Of a stretch of DNA of 64,000 bases, positions 27,225-36,588 are shown in pieces. Source of the stretch: Mycobacterium parmense (lineage in GTDB: Bacteria; Actinomycetota; Actinomycetes; Mycobacteriales; Mycobacteriaceae); assembly GCF_010730575.1 (NCBI RefSeq), contig NZ_AP022614.1:3844001-3908000 (forward strand). Reading direction: 5' to 3'. Made by a program: the position numbers and the translations under genes. Under the pieces are notes generated by a model. It made no database searches and was not told the origin of the DNA. It saw only the letters and a list, made by a program, of their open reading frames with translations. Each line of letters opens with the position of its first letter. The stretch's first letter is position 1.

Positions 27225-27748
27225 CGTTGGCACCCGACCGACGCCCCGCATCGCCGCCCCAGCGGCCGGCGGTTGAGCAGAACGGGCCCGCCGGTGACTC
27301 CCCCGCGGACCCCGAACAGCCGGTCGAGTTCTGGCCCACGTCCGACATCCGGTCCGCGCTGCAGGGCGGCGACATCGAGACCTGGAAGCGCATCGCCGCC
27401 GCGCTCAAACGAGACCCTTACGGCCGCACCGCCCGTCAGGTCGAAGAAGTTCTCGAGGGCGCCCGGCCCTACGGCATCGCCAAGGCGATGTGGGAGGTGC
27501 TGGAGCGGGCCCGCACCCACTTGGAAGCCAACGAACGCGCCGAGGTGGCCCGCCACGTGCGGGTCCTGATCGACCGATCCGGCCTGGGCGAACCGGAATT
27601 CGCCTCGCGTATCGGAGTGCCCATCGCCGAGCTCGCCGCCTATTTGGACGCGACCATCAGCCCGCCGGCCGCGCTGATGATCCGGATGCGGCGGCTCTCC
27701 GACCGGTTCGTCAAGGTGAAGTCGGCGCGTTCGGCCGAATCCAACTGA
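27221..27748 (+). CDS. MmpL11-coupled hypothetical protein (Rv0201c-like)
   Basis: 175 residues, soluble. A Pro-rich N-terminus (about 1-40) leads to a helical core with WPTSDIRSALQGGDIETWKRIAAALKRDPYGRTARQVEEVLEGARPYGIAKAMWEV (key pattern RDPYGRTARQVEE), which looks like a conserved actinobacterial helical domain. A C-terminal part, LGEPEFASRIGVPIAELAAYLDATISPPAALMIRMRRL, resembles a helix-turn-helix of the Xre type. This suggests a DNA-binding or adaptor protein. Its GTG overlaps the mmpL11 stop, with ribosome site GGAGGAGG in the mmpL11 end. Function unknown. Confidence 0.75.
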   Translation: MTLAPDRRPASPPQRPAVEQNGPAGDSPADPEQPVEFWPTSDIRSALQGGDIETWKRIAAALKRDPYGRTARQVEEVLEGARPYGIAKAMWEVLERARTHLEANERAEVARHVRVLIDRSGLGEPEFASRIGVPIAELAAYLDATISPPAALMIRMRRLSDRFVKVKSARSAESN

Positions 27749-28432
27749 TCAGCGCATCGGCAGGACGTTCGACACCAGCCAGCCGGCGCCGCGTTTGACC
27801 AGCGTCACCCGCAGCGCGGGGGCCGCCTGACTTGCCGGCTGTCCCGGCGCGGACTGGGTCACCCGCAAGATCACCGCCACACTGGCCGCCGACGGCCCGA
27901 TGGCCTCGATCCCGGCCGCCAGCGTCGCCGCTTGTGCGGTGATGTTGTGCTGGGCCAGTTCGGCGCTGGTCTTCTGATACTGCTCTTTGAACGCGTCCGC
28001 CTGCTCGGGCACCATCATCGCCGCGGCCCGGTCGAGGGAGCCGCCCGGGTCGGCAGGCGTGAACGACGCCATCGCCTCGGCCATACCCGTGGCGACCTGC
28101 ACCACACGCCCGGAATCCGCCTTGAAGTCGCGGTCGGCGGTGGTCCAGTGCGTGTAACCGGTCAGCACCGCCGCCACCAGCGCCGCCGCGCACAGGAAGA
28201 CGACCGCCAGGCGCAGCCCGGGGGCGTCGTCGTCGGTGCCGACGCTCACCGAATCGCGGCGCAGCAACCACAGGTTGACCGCGACGCCCTCGACGATCAG
28301 CAGGATCAGCACCGAGCACACCGACACCCACCACAGCGGCCAGGCGAGGATGTATCCGATCATCGCCAGCGCGGCCACCGCGGCCAGCGGGGCCGCGATG
28401 TCGAACGCGAAGAGCCGCCAGACATTCCTCAC
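27749..28432 (-). CDS. omamB: orphan Mce-associated membrane protein OmamB
   Basis: 227 residues. Three predicted N-terminal membrane helices (about 8-28, 30-52, 74-95) precede an extracytoplasmic domain (TADRDFKADSGRVVQVATGMAEAMASF...) of the Mas/Omam type, ending in VTLVKRGAGWLVSNVLPM. In M. tuberculosis the neighbouring OmamA stabilises Mce complexes, and this protein is its partner by position. GTG start overlapping the omamA stop (GTGA). The gene abuts the stop of the convergent gene: both stops lie in the palindrome TGATCA. Confidence 0.82.
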   Translation of the reverse strand: MRNVWRLFAFDIAAPLAAVAALAMIGYILAWPLWWVSVCSVLILLIVEGVAVNLWLLRRDSVSVGTDDDAPGLRLAVVFLCAAALVAAVLTGYTHWTTADRDFKADSGRVVQVATGMAEAMASFTPADPGGSLDRAAAMMVPEQADAFKEQYQKTSAELAQHNITAQAATLAAGIEAIGPSAASVAVILRVTQSAPGQPASQAAPALRVTLVKRGAGWLVSNVLPMR

Positions 28433-29073
28433 TTGATCGACCCCAGCCCGGAGATCATCAGCTTGCCGTCCACGTCAGAGACGTCGAGCCGCAGATTCCA
28501 GTGCACCGTCGTCGGCTTGGCACCCGCGTTCTGGCTGACCGACACCGCGACCAGCATCACCGAATCGGTGCGGCTGGCGAATGCCGGCAACTTCGTGGTC
28601 ACGACCGGTCGCGAGACACCGGGCTGGGAATCCAGGTCGCGGCGCACCGTCTCGAGGGCCACCGCCTCGATCTGCCCGACGCTCTGCGACTGCAGCTTCT
28701 GCACCACCTGCCGGTAGGGCTGCACGGCGGCGTCGAAGTCGGCGTTTAGCTCCCCGACGGTGCCGTCGTGCAGCCGCTGCAGGCTGGTGTCGATGTTGGT
28801 GCTGTTCATGTTGATCAGCACCCCGGCCCAATCGGCTGCGGTCTGCATGACGCGGGTCAGATACCCGCGTTCGGCGACCTCGTCGCGATGCCCGGACCAG
28901 ATGACGGCAACGAGCACCACCGCGGCAGCCGACAGGGCGCCCAGAAACGTCGATGCGACGCCGTAGCCGGAGAAGACCCTGCCTGTCGCCGCCTCCTGCA
29001 CCGACGTGGAGTCGTCCTCGTTGCCTGCGGATTCGGCCTCGGTCGCCGTCTCGGAGCGCTCGCCGTCTGCCAT
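28429..29073 (-). CDS. omamA: orphan Mce-associated membrane protein OmamA
   Basis: 214 residues. An acidic, Ser/Thr-rich cytoplasmic N-terminus (1-36) is followed by one membrane helix (STFLGALSAAAVVLVAVIW, about 40-59) and an extracytoplasmic Mas-like domain with RVMQTAADWAGVLINMN and a C-terminal KLMISGLGSI. In M. tuberculosis OmamA is needed for stable Mce1 and Mce4 lipid importers. Here it lies about 23 kb from mce1 on the same strand. Divergent from zmp1, with 41 bp between the start codons. Confidence 0.86.
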   Translation of the reverse strand: MADGERSETATEAESAGNEDDSTSVQEAATGRVFSGYGVASTFLGALSAAAVVLVAVIWSGHRDEVAERGYLTRVMQTAADWAGVLINMNSTNIDTSLQRLHDGTVGELNADFDAAVQPYRQVVQKLQSQSVGQIEAVALETVRRDLDSQPGVSRPVVTTKLPAFASRTDSVMLVAVSVSQNAGAKPTTVHWNLRLDVSDVDGKLMISGLGSIK

Positions 29074-29114
29074 GGCCCGATCGTCGCACCCGGGAAAGAT
29101 GGAAGGATGGCGGG

Positions 29115-31091
29115 GTGACGGTAGAGACCATCCGCTCGGGCATCGACCTGAGCTATGTCGACGCAAGCACCCGCCCGCAGGACGACCTGTTCGGCCATGT
29201 CAACGGCCGCTGGCTGACCGAATACGAGATACCTGCCGACCGGGCGACCGACGGCGCCTTCCGGCTGCTGTACGACCGCGCCGAAGAGCAGGTGCGCGAC
29301 CTGATCGCCGAAGCCGGTGAGGCGGGGGCGGCCCCGGGCAGCGACGCTGCGCGCATCGGCGACCTCTACGCGAGCTTCATGGACGAACAGGCAGTCGAAC
29401 GACGCGGCCTGCAGCCGCTACACGACGAGCTGGCCACGATCGACGAGGCCGCCGACCGCGACGCCCTGGCGGCCGTGCTGGGCGGCCTGCAGCGCACCGG
29501 GGTGGGAGGCGGCGTGACGATCTACGTCGACACCGACGCCAAGGACTCCGCCCGCTACCTCGTGCACGTCAGCCAGTCCGGGCTCGGGCTGCCCGACGAG
29601 TCCTACTACCGCGACCCGCAGCACGCCGAGGTGCTGGCCGCCTACCCCGCACACATCGCCCGGATGTTCGGGCTGGTCTACGGCGGCGAGCACGCCGAGA
29701 CCGCGGCGCGCATCGTCGCGCTGGAGACCAAACTGGCCGCCGCGCACTGGGATGTGGTGAAGCGCCGCGACGCCGATCTGACCTACAACCTGCGCACCTT
29801 CGCCCAGCTGCAGGCCGAGGGGGCCGGCTTCGACTGGCCCGGGTGGGTGTCGGCGCTGGGCAGCACCCCCGAGCACCTCGCCGAAGTCGTTGTCCGACAA
29901 CCGGATTACCTGACCGCGTTCGCCGGTCTGTGGGCCGGCGAGGATTTCGACGACTGGAAGGCGTGGGCGCGTTGGCGACTGATCCGTGCCCGCGCCGCCT
30001 GGCTGACCGACGAGGTCGTCGCCGCGGACTTCGAGTTCTTCGGCCGCCGGCTCACCGGCGCGGAGCAGATCCGCGACCGCTGGAAGCGAGCGGTGTCCCT
30101 GGTGGAGGGACTGATGGGTGACGCCGTCGGAAAGCTGTACGTGCAAAGGCATTTCCCACCCGACGCCAAGGCCCGCATCGACACGCTGGTCGACAATCTG
30201 CTGGCCGCGTACCGCATGTCCATCAACGAGCTGGACTGGATGACGCCGCAGACCCGCGAGCGCGCACTGGCCAAGCTGGACAAGTTCACCGCCAAGGTCG
30301 GGTATCCGGCGAAGTGGCGCGACTACTCCGCGCTGGTGATCGACCGCCACGACCTCTATGGGAACTACCGGCGCGGGTATGCCGTCAACCACGACCGGGA
30401 GGTGGCCAAGCTCGGTGGCCCGGTCGACAAGGACGAGTGGTTCATGACGCCGCAGACCGTCAACGCCTACTACAACCCGGGGATGAACGAAATCGTCTTT
30501 CCGGCGGCCATTCTGCAGCCACCGTTCTTCGACGCGCAGGCCGACGACGCCGCCAACTACGGTGGGATCGGCGCGGTGATCGGCCACGAGATCGGGCACG
30601 GCTTCGACGACCAGGGCGCCAAGTACGACGGCGACGGCAACCTGGTCGACTGGTGGACCGACTCCGACCGCACCGAGTTCGGCGCGCGCACCAAGGCGCT
30701 CATCGAGCAGTACGAAGCGTACACACCGCGGGGCCTGGACGGCGGGCACCACGTCAACGGCGCGTTCACCGTCGGTGAGAACATCGGCGACCTGGGCGGG
30801 CTGTCCATCGCGCTGCTGGCCTACCAGCTGTCGCTGGGCGGGGAGCCCGCGCCGGTGATCGACGGCCTCACCGGCGTGCAGCGCGTCTTCTACGGCTGGG
30901 CCCAGGTGTGGCGGACCAAATCGCGTGAGGCCGAAGCGATCCGGCGCCTGGCGGTGGATCCGCATTCGCCGCCGGAGTTCCGGTGCAACGGCGTGATCCG
31001 CAACATGGACGCTTTCTACGACGCGTTCGAGGTGGGCGAAGCCGACGCCCTGTTCCTGGAGCCGCGAAGCAGGGTCAGGATCTGGAACTGA
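29115..31091 (+). CDS. zmp1: zinc metallopeptidase Zmp1 (M13 neprilysin family)
   Basis: 658 residues. The zinc motif HEIGH (H491, E492, H495) sits in VIGHEIGHGFDDQGAKYD, the third ligand is the Glu in ENIGDLGG, and NAYYNP (the NAYY motif that binds substrate backbone) is upstream. These are the hallmarks of the M13 family. No signal peptide is evident although the M. tuberculosis enzyme is found outside the cell. It is implicated in blocking inflammasome activation and phagosome maturation. GTG start with ribosome site GGAAGG 8 nt upstream. The 3' end overlaps the convergent molybdopterin gene by 17 bp. Confidence 0.95.
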   Translation: MTVETIRSGIDLSYVDASTRPQDDLFGHVNGRWLTEYEIPADRATDGAFRLLYDRAEEQVRDLIAEAGEAGAAPGSDAARIGDLYASFMDEQAVERRGLQPLHDELATIDEAADRDALAAVLGGLQRTGVGGGVTIYVDTDAKDSARYLVHVSQSGLGLPDESYYRDPQHAEVLAAYPAHIARMFGLVYGGEHAETAARIVALETKLAAAHWDVVKRRDADLTYNLRTFAQLQAEGAGFDWPGWVSALGSTPEHLAEVVVRQPDYLTAFAGLWAGEDFDDWKAWARWRLIRARAAWLTDEVVAADFEFFGRRLTGAEQIRDRWKRAVSLVEGLMGDAVGKLYVQRHFPPDAKARIDTLVDNLLAAYRMSINELDWMTPQTRERALAKLDKFTAKVGYPAKWRDYSALVIDRHDLYGNYRRGYAVNHDREVAKLGGPVDKDEWFMTPQTVNAYYNPGMNEIVFPAAILQPPFFDAQADDAANYGGIGAVIGHEIGHGFDDQGAKYDGDGNLVDWWTDSDRTEFGARTKALIEQYEAYTPRGLDGGHHVNGAFTVGENIGDLGGLSIALLAYQLSLGGEPAPVIDGLTGVQRVFYGWAQVWRTKSREAEAIRRLAVDPHSPPEFRCNGVIRNMDAFYDAFEVGEADALFLEPRSRVRIWN

Positions 31092-33324
31092 CGGGTCGGG
31101 CGCCGACGAGCTCGATGCGGGCGGGCACGTGCTTGTGCCACGGCGTGCCGGCGTAGGGGTCGCGCCACTCGGTGGAGGTGAGCACGTTCGGGGCGACGCC
31201 GGGGACCACGGTGCTGCCCTCGTCGTCGACATAGTCGAGCCCGAAACCGTTGGGCAGGGCCGCATGTCCGGCGAGCATGGTCTCGGTGATCTCGACGACG
31301 GCCTCGGCGCTGCCGGCCGCGGTGCTGATGCGCACGCGGCTTCCGTCGACCAGCCCGAGGTCCTGGGCGTCCTCGACGCTGACCCGCAGCGCGCCGTCCG
31401 CGTCGCGCTTGCGCCAGGACGGGTCGCGGAAGATGTCGTTGGCGGTATAGGCGCGCCGCTCCCCCACCGACAGCACGACCGGGAAGTCCGCGGTGGTCAG
31501 TCGCGGCGGGGCGGCCTCCAAAGCCGCCAGCTCGGACAGCATTTCGGGGATTTCCAGCGCGATCTTGCGGTCGGCGTGGCCGATCAGCGCGAAGTCGTCC
31601 TCGTAATCGTGCACGGTGAACGTCACCGCGGAGGGTCCCTCGAGGAGGGCGTCGAACAGGGCGTTGCCGTCGGCATGGCCGGCGCGGCGCACGGCGTCCG
31701 GGTAGGTCAGCGCCGTCTTCTGCGCGAGGCCCCACAGGGCGGCCGTACCGCGCAGGCCGTCGGGCAGGGTGGGCCCGAGGGTCTCGTAGAGCACGTAAGG
31801 GAGCAGCCGGGCCACGGTCGGGTTGCCGCCCATCGCGGCGAGGAACGCCTCGGTGTAGGCCTGCCGGCCGCGTGCGGCCGCCTCACGCAGCGGCCGCAGG
31901 TCCGCGTCCCCGACGACGCCCAGGGCCCGCACCAGCCGCGCCCAGATCTCTGGTTCGGGCAGCGTTCCCGGCAGCGGCTCGAGCAACGGGCGGCGCAGCT
32001 GAAAAGCGTTGGCGGGGAACTCGAAATTGAAGAACGTGGCCTCGGGCTTCTCGTACTGGGACGCGGCGGGCAGCACGTAGTGCGCCAGCCTGGCGGTCTC
32101 GGTCATCGCGACGTCGATCACCACCATGAGCTCCAGCGCTTCGAACGCCTCGCGGCAGGCCGCCGAATTGGCGAGCGAGTGTGCGGGATTGCTGCTCTCG
32201 ACGATCATGGCCCGGAAGCGGTCCGGGTGGTCGGTCAGGATCTCCTCGGGCACCACGTTGCTGGGGATCAGCCCGGCGATGACGGGAGCGCCGGTGACCG
32301 GCGTGCGGCCCGACACCTGGCCGAACAGCGGCGCGAACGACGAATGTAGGTGCTGGCCGCCCTTTTTCGCAAAGTTGCCGGTGAGGATCCACAGCATCTT
32401 GTTCAGATAGGAGCACAGGGTGCTGTTGGGCGCCTGCTGGACGCCGAGGTCCTCGAACACCGCGACGCTGCCGGCCGCGCCGATGCGGCGCGCCGATGCG
32501 CGCAACAGCTCTTCGTCGACCCCGCACCGTTGCGCGTAGTCGGCGACCGGAACCTCGCGCAGCGCGGCGCGCACGGTGTCGGAGCCGTGCACATGGGCCG
32601 CGAGAAAGGCTTCGTCGCAGAGGTTTTCCTGAACGAGCACCGCGGCCAGCGCGGCCAGGCACCACGCGTCGGTGCCGGGGCGGACCCGAAGGTGAAAGTC
32701 CGCCATCTTTGCAGTGTCGGTGACCACGGGGTCGACGACGATCATCGACCGGGCCGGATCCTTGGCGATGTCGTTGAGCACCACGCGGGCGCGCGGGAAG
32801 CTCTGCGACATCCACGGGTTCTTGCCGACGAACACCGCCACCTCGGCGTGCTCGAACTCACCCCGGGTGTGGCCGCCGTAGAGCTGCGCGTCGACCCAGG
32901 CCTCGCCGGTCTTCTCCTGCGCCAAGGCGTTTGAACGGTAGCGCGAGCCGAGCGCCTTCAGGAACGCGCCGCTGTAGGCGCCGCCGAGGTGGTTGCCCTG
33001 CCCGCCGCCGCCGTAATAGAAGATCTTGTCGCCCCCGTAGGCGTCGCGGATGCGCTGGAAGCCCTCGGCGATCTCGACGATCGCGGTGTCCCAGTCGATC
33101 TCCTCGTAGCTGCCGTCGGCGCGCCGGCGCAGCGGCGAGGTGATGCGGCCGCGGTTGTTCTGGTAGTGGTCCAGCCGCAGCGCCTTGTTGCATGTGTAGC
33201 CCTGCGACGCCGGATGCGCCTTGTCGCCCCGGATGCGTGCCAGCCGGCGATCCTCGACCTGGACGACGATGCCGCAGTTGCACTCACAGAGGATGCAGGC
33301 GGTGGACTGCCATTCACTGGTCAT
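31075..33324 (-). CDS. molybdopterin oxidoreductase (Rv0197 ortholog)
   Basis: 749 residues of the DMSO-reductase superfamily. Cysteines C10, C13, C17 and C45 (ACILCECNC...YTCNKA) should bind a 4Fe-4S cluster. The molybdopterin domain has GNHLGGAYSGAFLKALGS and VAVFVGKNPWMSQSFPRAR. No twin-arginine signal. The substrate is unknown; it resembles formate-dehydrogenase-like enzymes and is the second molybdenum enzyme in this window. It is separate from the nitrate reductase operon, and no electron-transfer subunit is adjacent. It overlaps the TetR stop by 11 bp, so the regulator and enzyme are likely co-transcribed. Confidence 0.85.
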   Translation of the reverse strand: MTSEWQSTACILCECNCGIVVQVEDRRLARIRGDKAHPASQGYTCNKALRLDHYQNNRGRITSPLRRRADGSYEEIDWDTAIVEIAEGFQRIRDAYGGDKIFYYGGGGQGNHLGGAYSGAFLKALGSRYRSNALAQEKTGEAWVDAQLYGGHTRGEFEHAEVAVFVGKNPWMSQSFPRARVVLNDIAKDPARSMIVVDPVVTDTAKMADFHLRVRPGTDAWCLAALAAVLVQENLCDEAFLAAHVHGSDTVRAALREVPVADYAQRCGVDEELLRASARRIGAAGSVAVFEDLGVQQAPNSTLCSYLNKMLWILTGNFAKKGGQHLHSSFAPLFGQVSGRTPVTGAPVIAGLIPSNVVPEEILTDHPDRFRAMIVESSNPAHSLANSAACREAFEALELMVVIDVAMTETARLAHYVLPAASQYEKPEATFFNFEFPANAFQLRRPLLEPLPGTLPEPEIWARLVRALGVVGDADLRPLREAAARGRQAYTEAFLAAMGGNPTVARLLPYVLYETLGPTLPDGLRGTAALWGLAQKTALTYPDAVRRAGHADGNALFDALLEGPSAVTFTVHDYEDDFALIGHADRKIALEIPEMLSELAALEAAPPRLTTADFPVVLSVGERRAYTANDIFRDPSWRKRDADGALRVSVEDAQDLGLVDGSRVRISTAAGSAEAVVEITETMLAGHAALPNGFGLDYVDDEGSTVVPGVAPNVLTSTEWRDPYAGTPWHKHVPARIELVGARPVSSRS

Positions 33325-33922
33325 CTCGGTGGCCCTTTCCGTGTGCCCCGCCCGATATCAGGGCCGAAAGCATCTCGCGCAGCCGGCGGTGGACGGCGTC
33401 CAGCGGCGCCAGGTCGCGGCGCACGCGGGCCAGCACGATCGCGCCCTCGATGGCGCTGGTCGCCAGCAGGGCGAGTTCATCGGCCCCCTCCCGCGGTATC
33501 CCGTCGGCGACGAACCGCTGGGCGATCAGGTCCGACCAGCGGTCGAACGCCGCATTCGCGCGCTCGATCACCGGGGACATCCGCTCGCGGTCGTCCTCGT
33601 CTCCCGCCTCGACGGAAACCGCGACGACCGGGCAGCCCGCCCGGAAATCGCTGTCGAGCAGCTGCCGGCGGTACTTCTCGAACAGGGTGTCCAGCAGCGG
33701 CAGGCTCCCATCGGCCGCGGTGATGACCGCCGCGACGTGCTCGCCGGCGTAATCGACCGCCTCGCAGAGCAATTGGGTGCGCCCACCCGGAAAGTAGTGG
33801 TACGCCGACCCGCGCGGCGCACCGCTGTGCGAAAGCACGTCGGAGATGGCGGTGGCGTGGGCGCCCCGTTCCCGGATCAACAGCGCCGTGGACATCACCA
33901 TCCGCTCACGGGGGCTTCGCAT
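33314..33922 (-). CDS. TetR-family regulator (Rv0196-like)
   Basis: 202 residues. The N-terminal helix-turn-helix (STALLIRERGAHATAISDVLSHSGAPRGSAYHYFPGG, key pattern SDVL-x6-GSAYHYF) is the canonical TetR DNA-binding domain. A ligand-binding helical domain follows, with TSAIEGAIVLARVRR near the end. Two starts are possible: ATG at 33922 (chosen) or ATG at 33940. Both fall in an AT-rich dyad that may be its own operator. The downstream molybdopterin enzyme overlaps it, and it may control itself and that enzyme. Confidence 0.85.
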   Translation of the reverse strand: MRSPRERMVMSTALLIRERGAHATAISDVLSHSGAPRGSAYHYFPGGRTQLLCEAVDYAGEHVAAVITAADGSLPLLDTLFEKYRRQLLDSDFRAGCPVVAVSVEAGDEDDRERMSPVIERANAAFDRWSDLIAQRFVADGIPREGADELALLATSAIEGAIVLARVRRDLAPLDAVHRRLREMLSALISGGAHGKGHRDDQ

Positions 33923-33940
33923 ATATATGATGCTATACAT
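33921..33940. promoter_or_regulatory. AT-rich dyad at the TetR gene start
   Basis: ATATATATGATGCTATACAT is nearly self-complementary (arms ATATATA and TATACAT) and covers the start region. It is an AT-rich island in very GC-rich DNA, a likely autoregulatory operator and promoter. Confidence 0.5.
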
Positions 33941-34052
33941 AACCCGCACCGCCGGACCAGCCCCCGAAATTCCGACGAGCGCGCATGTACAAAGACACGC
34001 CGCAACAGATGGCATTTTGCGCACCATCGTGGCGGCGAGGGAATCAGAACAA

Positions 34053-35093
34053 CTAGTTCAGCCAGTCGCTGGAGCCGTCGTTCTTCTTGTAGTCGCCGCC
34101 ACCGGAGTTCTTCACGATGATCGGGTCGCCCGGACCGAAATTGTCGAAGAACCACTTCGCGTTGCTGGGGCTGATGTTGATGCACCCGTGACTGACGTCG
34201 CGCTTGCCCTGGTCGTCGACCGACCACGGCGCGCTGTGCACGTAGTCGCCGACGTTGTCGAAGCGGACGGCGTCCTCCACCGTCACCTTGTAGCCCCAGG
34301 CCGAGTTGACCGGAACCCCGTAGGTCGAGGAGTCCATCACCACCGAGGCTTTCTTGTCCTGCACGTAATACGTGCCGTTGGGCGTCTGGTGGTTGCCGGC
34401 CGTCATACCCATCGACATCGGGAAGGTCTTCTCCACGGTGCCGTTGCGGGTGATGGTCAGCTGGTGGGTGGCGTCGTCGGCCGTGGCGATCAGGGTGTCG
34501 CCGGTCTGAAAGCTGGACACGGTGCCGCCGGCGTCGACGGTCACCGCGGTGTGCGCGGGCCAGAAGCTCAGCGGGCGCCAGCGCAGCTGGGTCGGGGTCA
34601 TCCAGTAGAACTTTCCGGGCACCGCCGGAACCGACGAGACGTGCACGGCATTGATCGCCGCGCCGGCGTCTTCGACCGTTCCCGGGAAGTTGATGATGAT
34701 CGGCTGAGCCACCCCGACCGTGGCGCCGTTCGCCGGGACGAAGTTCGGCGGGCCGAAGGGGGCCACGCCGGTGAAGGGCGTCGGGTTCTGCCCGTCGGCA
34801 GGTCCGGTGTAGACCGGTTGCGCGAGCGGGTTGGGCGGCAGCCCGGGCAGCGGCGGCAGCCCCGGTGGCGGCGGTGGCGCCAGCGGGTCGGGAGGCGGCG
34901 GCAGCAGGGGCGGCGGCGCGGGCGGGCCGGCGGGCGCGGCCACCAGACCCGGATCGCCGGGGGCAGGATCGGGGTCGGCCAGCGCGGTGCCGGCGCCGAG
35001 CACCAGTCCAGCGGCCAGGACGGGCACCCCCACCGAGGCCAATCCGGCTGTCTTCAGAGCCGCGAAAATGTTCGCTCTCGTCCGGCCCGACAT
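34053..35093 (-). CDS. L,D-transpeptidase (Rv0192/LdtMt4-like)
   Basis: 346 residues. A signal peptide (about 1-40, ending near [10 protein letters not shown]) is followed by a ~60-residue proline-rich linker, an Ig-like domain ([18 protein letters not shown]) and the YkuD catalytic domain. The latter shows the H-x-x-x-SHGCIN signature ([20 protein letters not shown]) with the catalytic Cys. It should form 3->3 cross-links in peptidoglycan outside the cell. The chosen ATG has GGAAGGG 6 nt upstream; a GTG at 35111 and an ATG at 35099 are alternatives. M. tuberculosis genes between this one and the TetR gene are missing here. Confidence 0.9.
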   Translation of the reverse strand: MSGRTRANIFAALKTAGLASVGVPVLAAGLVLGAGTALADPDPAPGDPGLVAAPAGPPAPPPLLPPPPDPLAPPPPPGLPPLPGLPPNPLAQPVYTGPADGQNPTPFTGVAPFGPPNFVPANGATVGVAQPIIINFPGTVEDAGAAINAVHVSSVPAVPGKFYWMTPTQLRWRPLSFWPAHTAVTVDAGGTVSSFQTGDTLIATADDATHQLTITRNGTVEKTFPMSMGMTAGNHQTPNGTYYVQDKKASVVMDSSTYGVPVNSAWGYKVTVEDAVRFDNVGDYVHSAPWSVDDQGKRDVSHGCINISPSNAKWFFDNFGPGDPIIVKNSGGGDYKKNDGSSDWLN

Positions 35094-35192
35094 ACGCATC
35101 CCTTCCGTCACCTTCCTTCGAATCAGTGTGGCACAGGGCGCAGGCCAGCTAACTCGGCTTCGGGCGGTGTCGCGGGGTGCGGGCGGGGGATT

Positions 35193-35209
35193 CGCAGTGC
35201 TGAACTGCG
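35193..35209 (-). terminator. hairpin after the MFS gene
   Basis: CGCAGT, loop GCTGA and ACTGCG form a 6-bp stem directly after the MFS stop. No U-tract follows, as is common for mycobacterial I-shaped terminators. Confidence 0.4.
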
Positions 35210-35212
35210 CAG

Positions 35213-36511
35213 CTATGAATTGCGTGAGCTTGTCGGGGCAACGTCGAGCATGTGCCGGTTAGCCGCTATTCCGGCGAGCGCGAGGCCCATCAGCCCCGCC
35301 GAGGCGGTCAGCATGAAGGCGACGCTGCGCTCGTAGAGCAGCCCACCCGCCAGCGAGCCCGCCATGATGCCCACCTGGAACGCGGTCACGTACAGCCCGG
35401 ACGCCCCGTCGGGGTCGTCGGCGCCGTTGCGCATCGCGGCGGACTGCATCATCGGCGACACGGCGGTGGCCATGGCCCCCCACAGCACGATCGCACAGGC
35501 CCCGATCAGCGCCGTCGCCGCGGTGGGCCGGCCACCGAACGCCAGGCCCATGAGCACCGCGAACGCGGCGGTCAACCCGGCCGTGCACAGGATGATGGCG
35601 CTGCGCGGGCGGCGGTCCAGCGGCCGCGCCACCAGCGGCACCGACAGCAGCCCCGCCAGCCCGTAGGCCGCCAGCACCCAGGCCAGGTTCGCCCCGCTGA
35701 CCCCGACGACGTTGCGGATGATCACCACGATGTAGGTGTAGGAGACGAAGTGCCCGGTGACGGCGATCATCGCGAGGAGGCTGACCTTGATCAGCGCCGG
35801 GTTGCGGTGATGGCGCGAGCGGGGGCCGACGTGCGCGAGCTGATTCTCGGTGAGCACCATCTCCGGCAGCATCACCCGGGCCGCGACGGTGACGACGAGG
35901 GCCGCCACGGTGATGCACACGACGGCGAGCCGCCAGCCCCACATCAGGCTCATCGCCGCCGTCAGGGGGCTGCCGACGACCAGGGCGAGGCTGGTTCCCA
36001 GGTAGATGGAGGTGGTGGCGCGCCCGGCGTGGCTCGGCGGCACCAGCCGCGTCGCGATCGGGGCGATGACCGACCACAGCAGGCCGTGGGTGATGGCGCA
36101 CAGCACCCGGCCGGCCGCGAGCACGGCGAAGTTGGGGGCGACCGCGGCGATGACCTGCGAGGCCGTCAGGCAGCACAGGCTCATCACCAGCGCACGCCGG
36201 CGGGGCCAGTGCGCGGTCCAGCGGACCAGCGGGAACGTGGTCAGGGCCGCGACCAGCGCGTACCAGGCCAGCAGCGTCCCGACCAGGACGAGGCTGACGT
36301 GCATGTCCCGGGCGATCACCGGCAGCGCTCCCACCGGAAGGATCTCGGCGGTCACATAGATGAAGGCCGCGGCCGCCAGGACCGCCAGTTGCGCGGCGAT
36401 CCGGGGCGTCCACGTTCTCGAGGACGTCGAGGCGCTCTGGGTTGCGGAGCTCATGGCGTCGGCATCGGCCGGGCTTCCCGGTCTCTTGGTAGCAATCACT
36501 GGCGCGCTCAC
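35213..36511 (-). CDS. MFS exporter (Rv0191-like, chloramphenicol-efflux type)
   Basis: 432 residues with 12 predicted helices. Motif A in the loop after helix 2 is degenerate ([11 protein letters not shown]). The N-terminal segment [20 protein letters not shown] (key E-x-LPVG pattern) resembles the DHA1/CmlR-AraJ exporter group. A ~40-residue Ser/Ala-rich N-terminus precedes the first helix. It probably exports drugs or sugars; resistance to chloramphenicol-like drugs is known for some relatives. GTG start with AAAGG 5 nt upstream. A 16-bp dyad lies 34 bp upstream and suggests dedicated regulation. It follows ricR on the same strand but is separated by 77 bp. Confidence 0.85.
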   Translation of the reverse strand: MSAPVIATKRPGSPADADAMSSATQSASTSSRTWTPRIAAQLAVLAAAAFIYVTAEILPVGALPVIARDMHVSLVLVGTLLAWYALVAALTTFPLVRWTAHWPRRRALVMSLCCLTASQVIAAVAPNFAVLAAGRVLCAITHGLLWSVIAPIATRLVPPSHAGRATTSIYLGTSLALVVGSPLTAAMSLMWGWRLAVVCITVAALVVTVAARVMLPEMVLTENQLAHVGPRSRHHRNPALIKVSLLAMIAVTGHFVSYTYIVVIIRNVVGVSGANLAWVLAAYGLAGLLSVPLVARPLDRRPRSAIILCTAGLTAAFAVLMGLAFGGRPTAATALIGACAIVLWGAMATAVSPMMQSAAMRNGADDPDGASGLYVTAFQVGIMAGSLAGGLLYERSVAFMLTASAGLMGLALAGIAANRHMLDVAPTSSRNS

Positions 36512-36545
36512 AATGCCTTTACGGTACGCACTGCCGCGACGAGTT

Positions 36546-36561
36546 GACCTTACTTAAGGTC
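36546..36561. promoter_or_regulatory. dyad upstream of the MFS exporter
   Basis: GACCTT, ACTT and AAGGTC form a perfect 6-bp-arm dyad, extended imperfectly to TTGA...TCTCAA. It lies between ricR and the MFS start and resembles MerR-type or MarR-type operators. Regulator unknown. Confidence 0.5.
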
Positions 36562-36588
36562 TCAAACGCCCACCAAGATAGTCACCGA

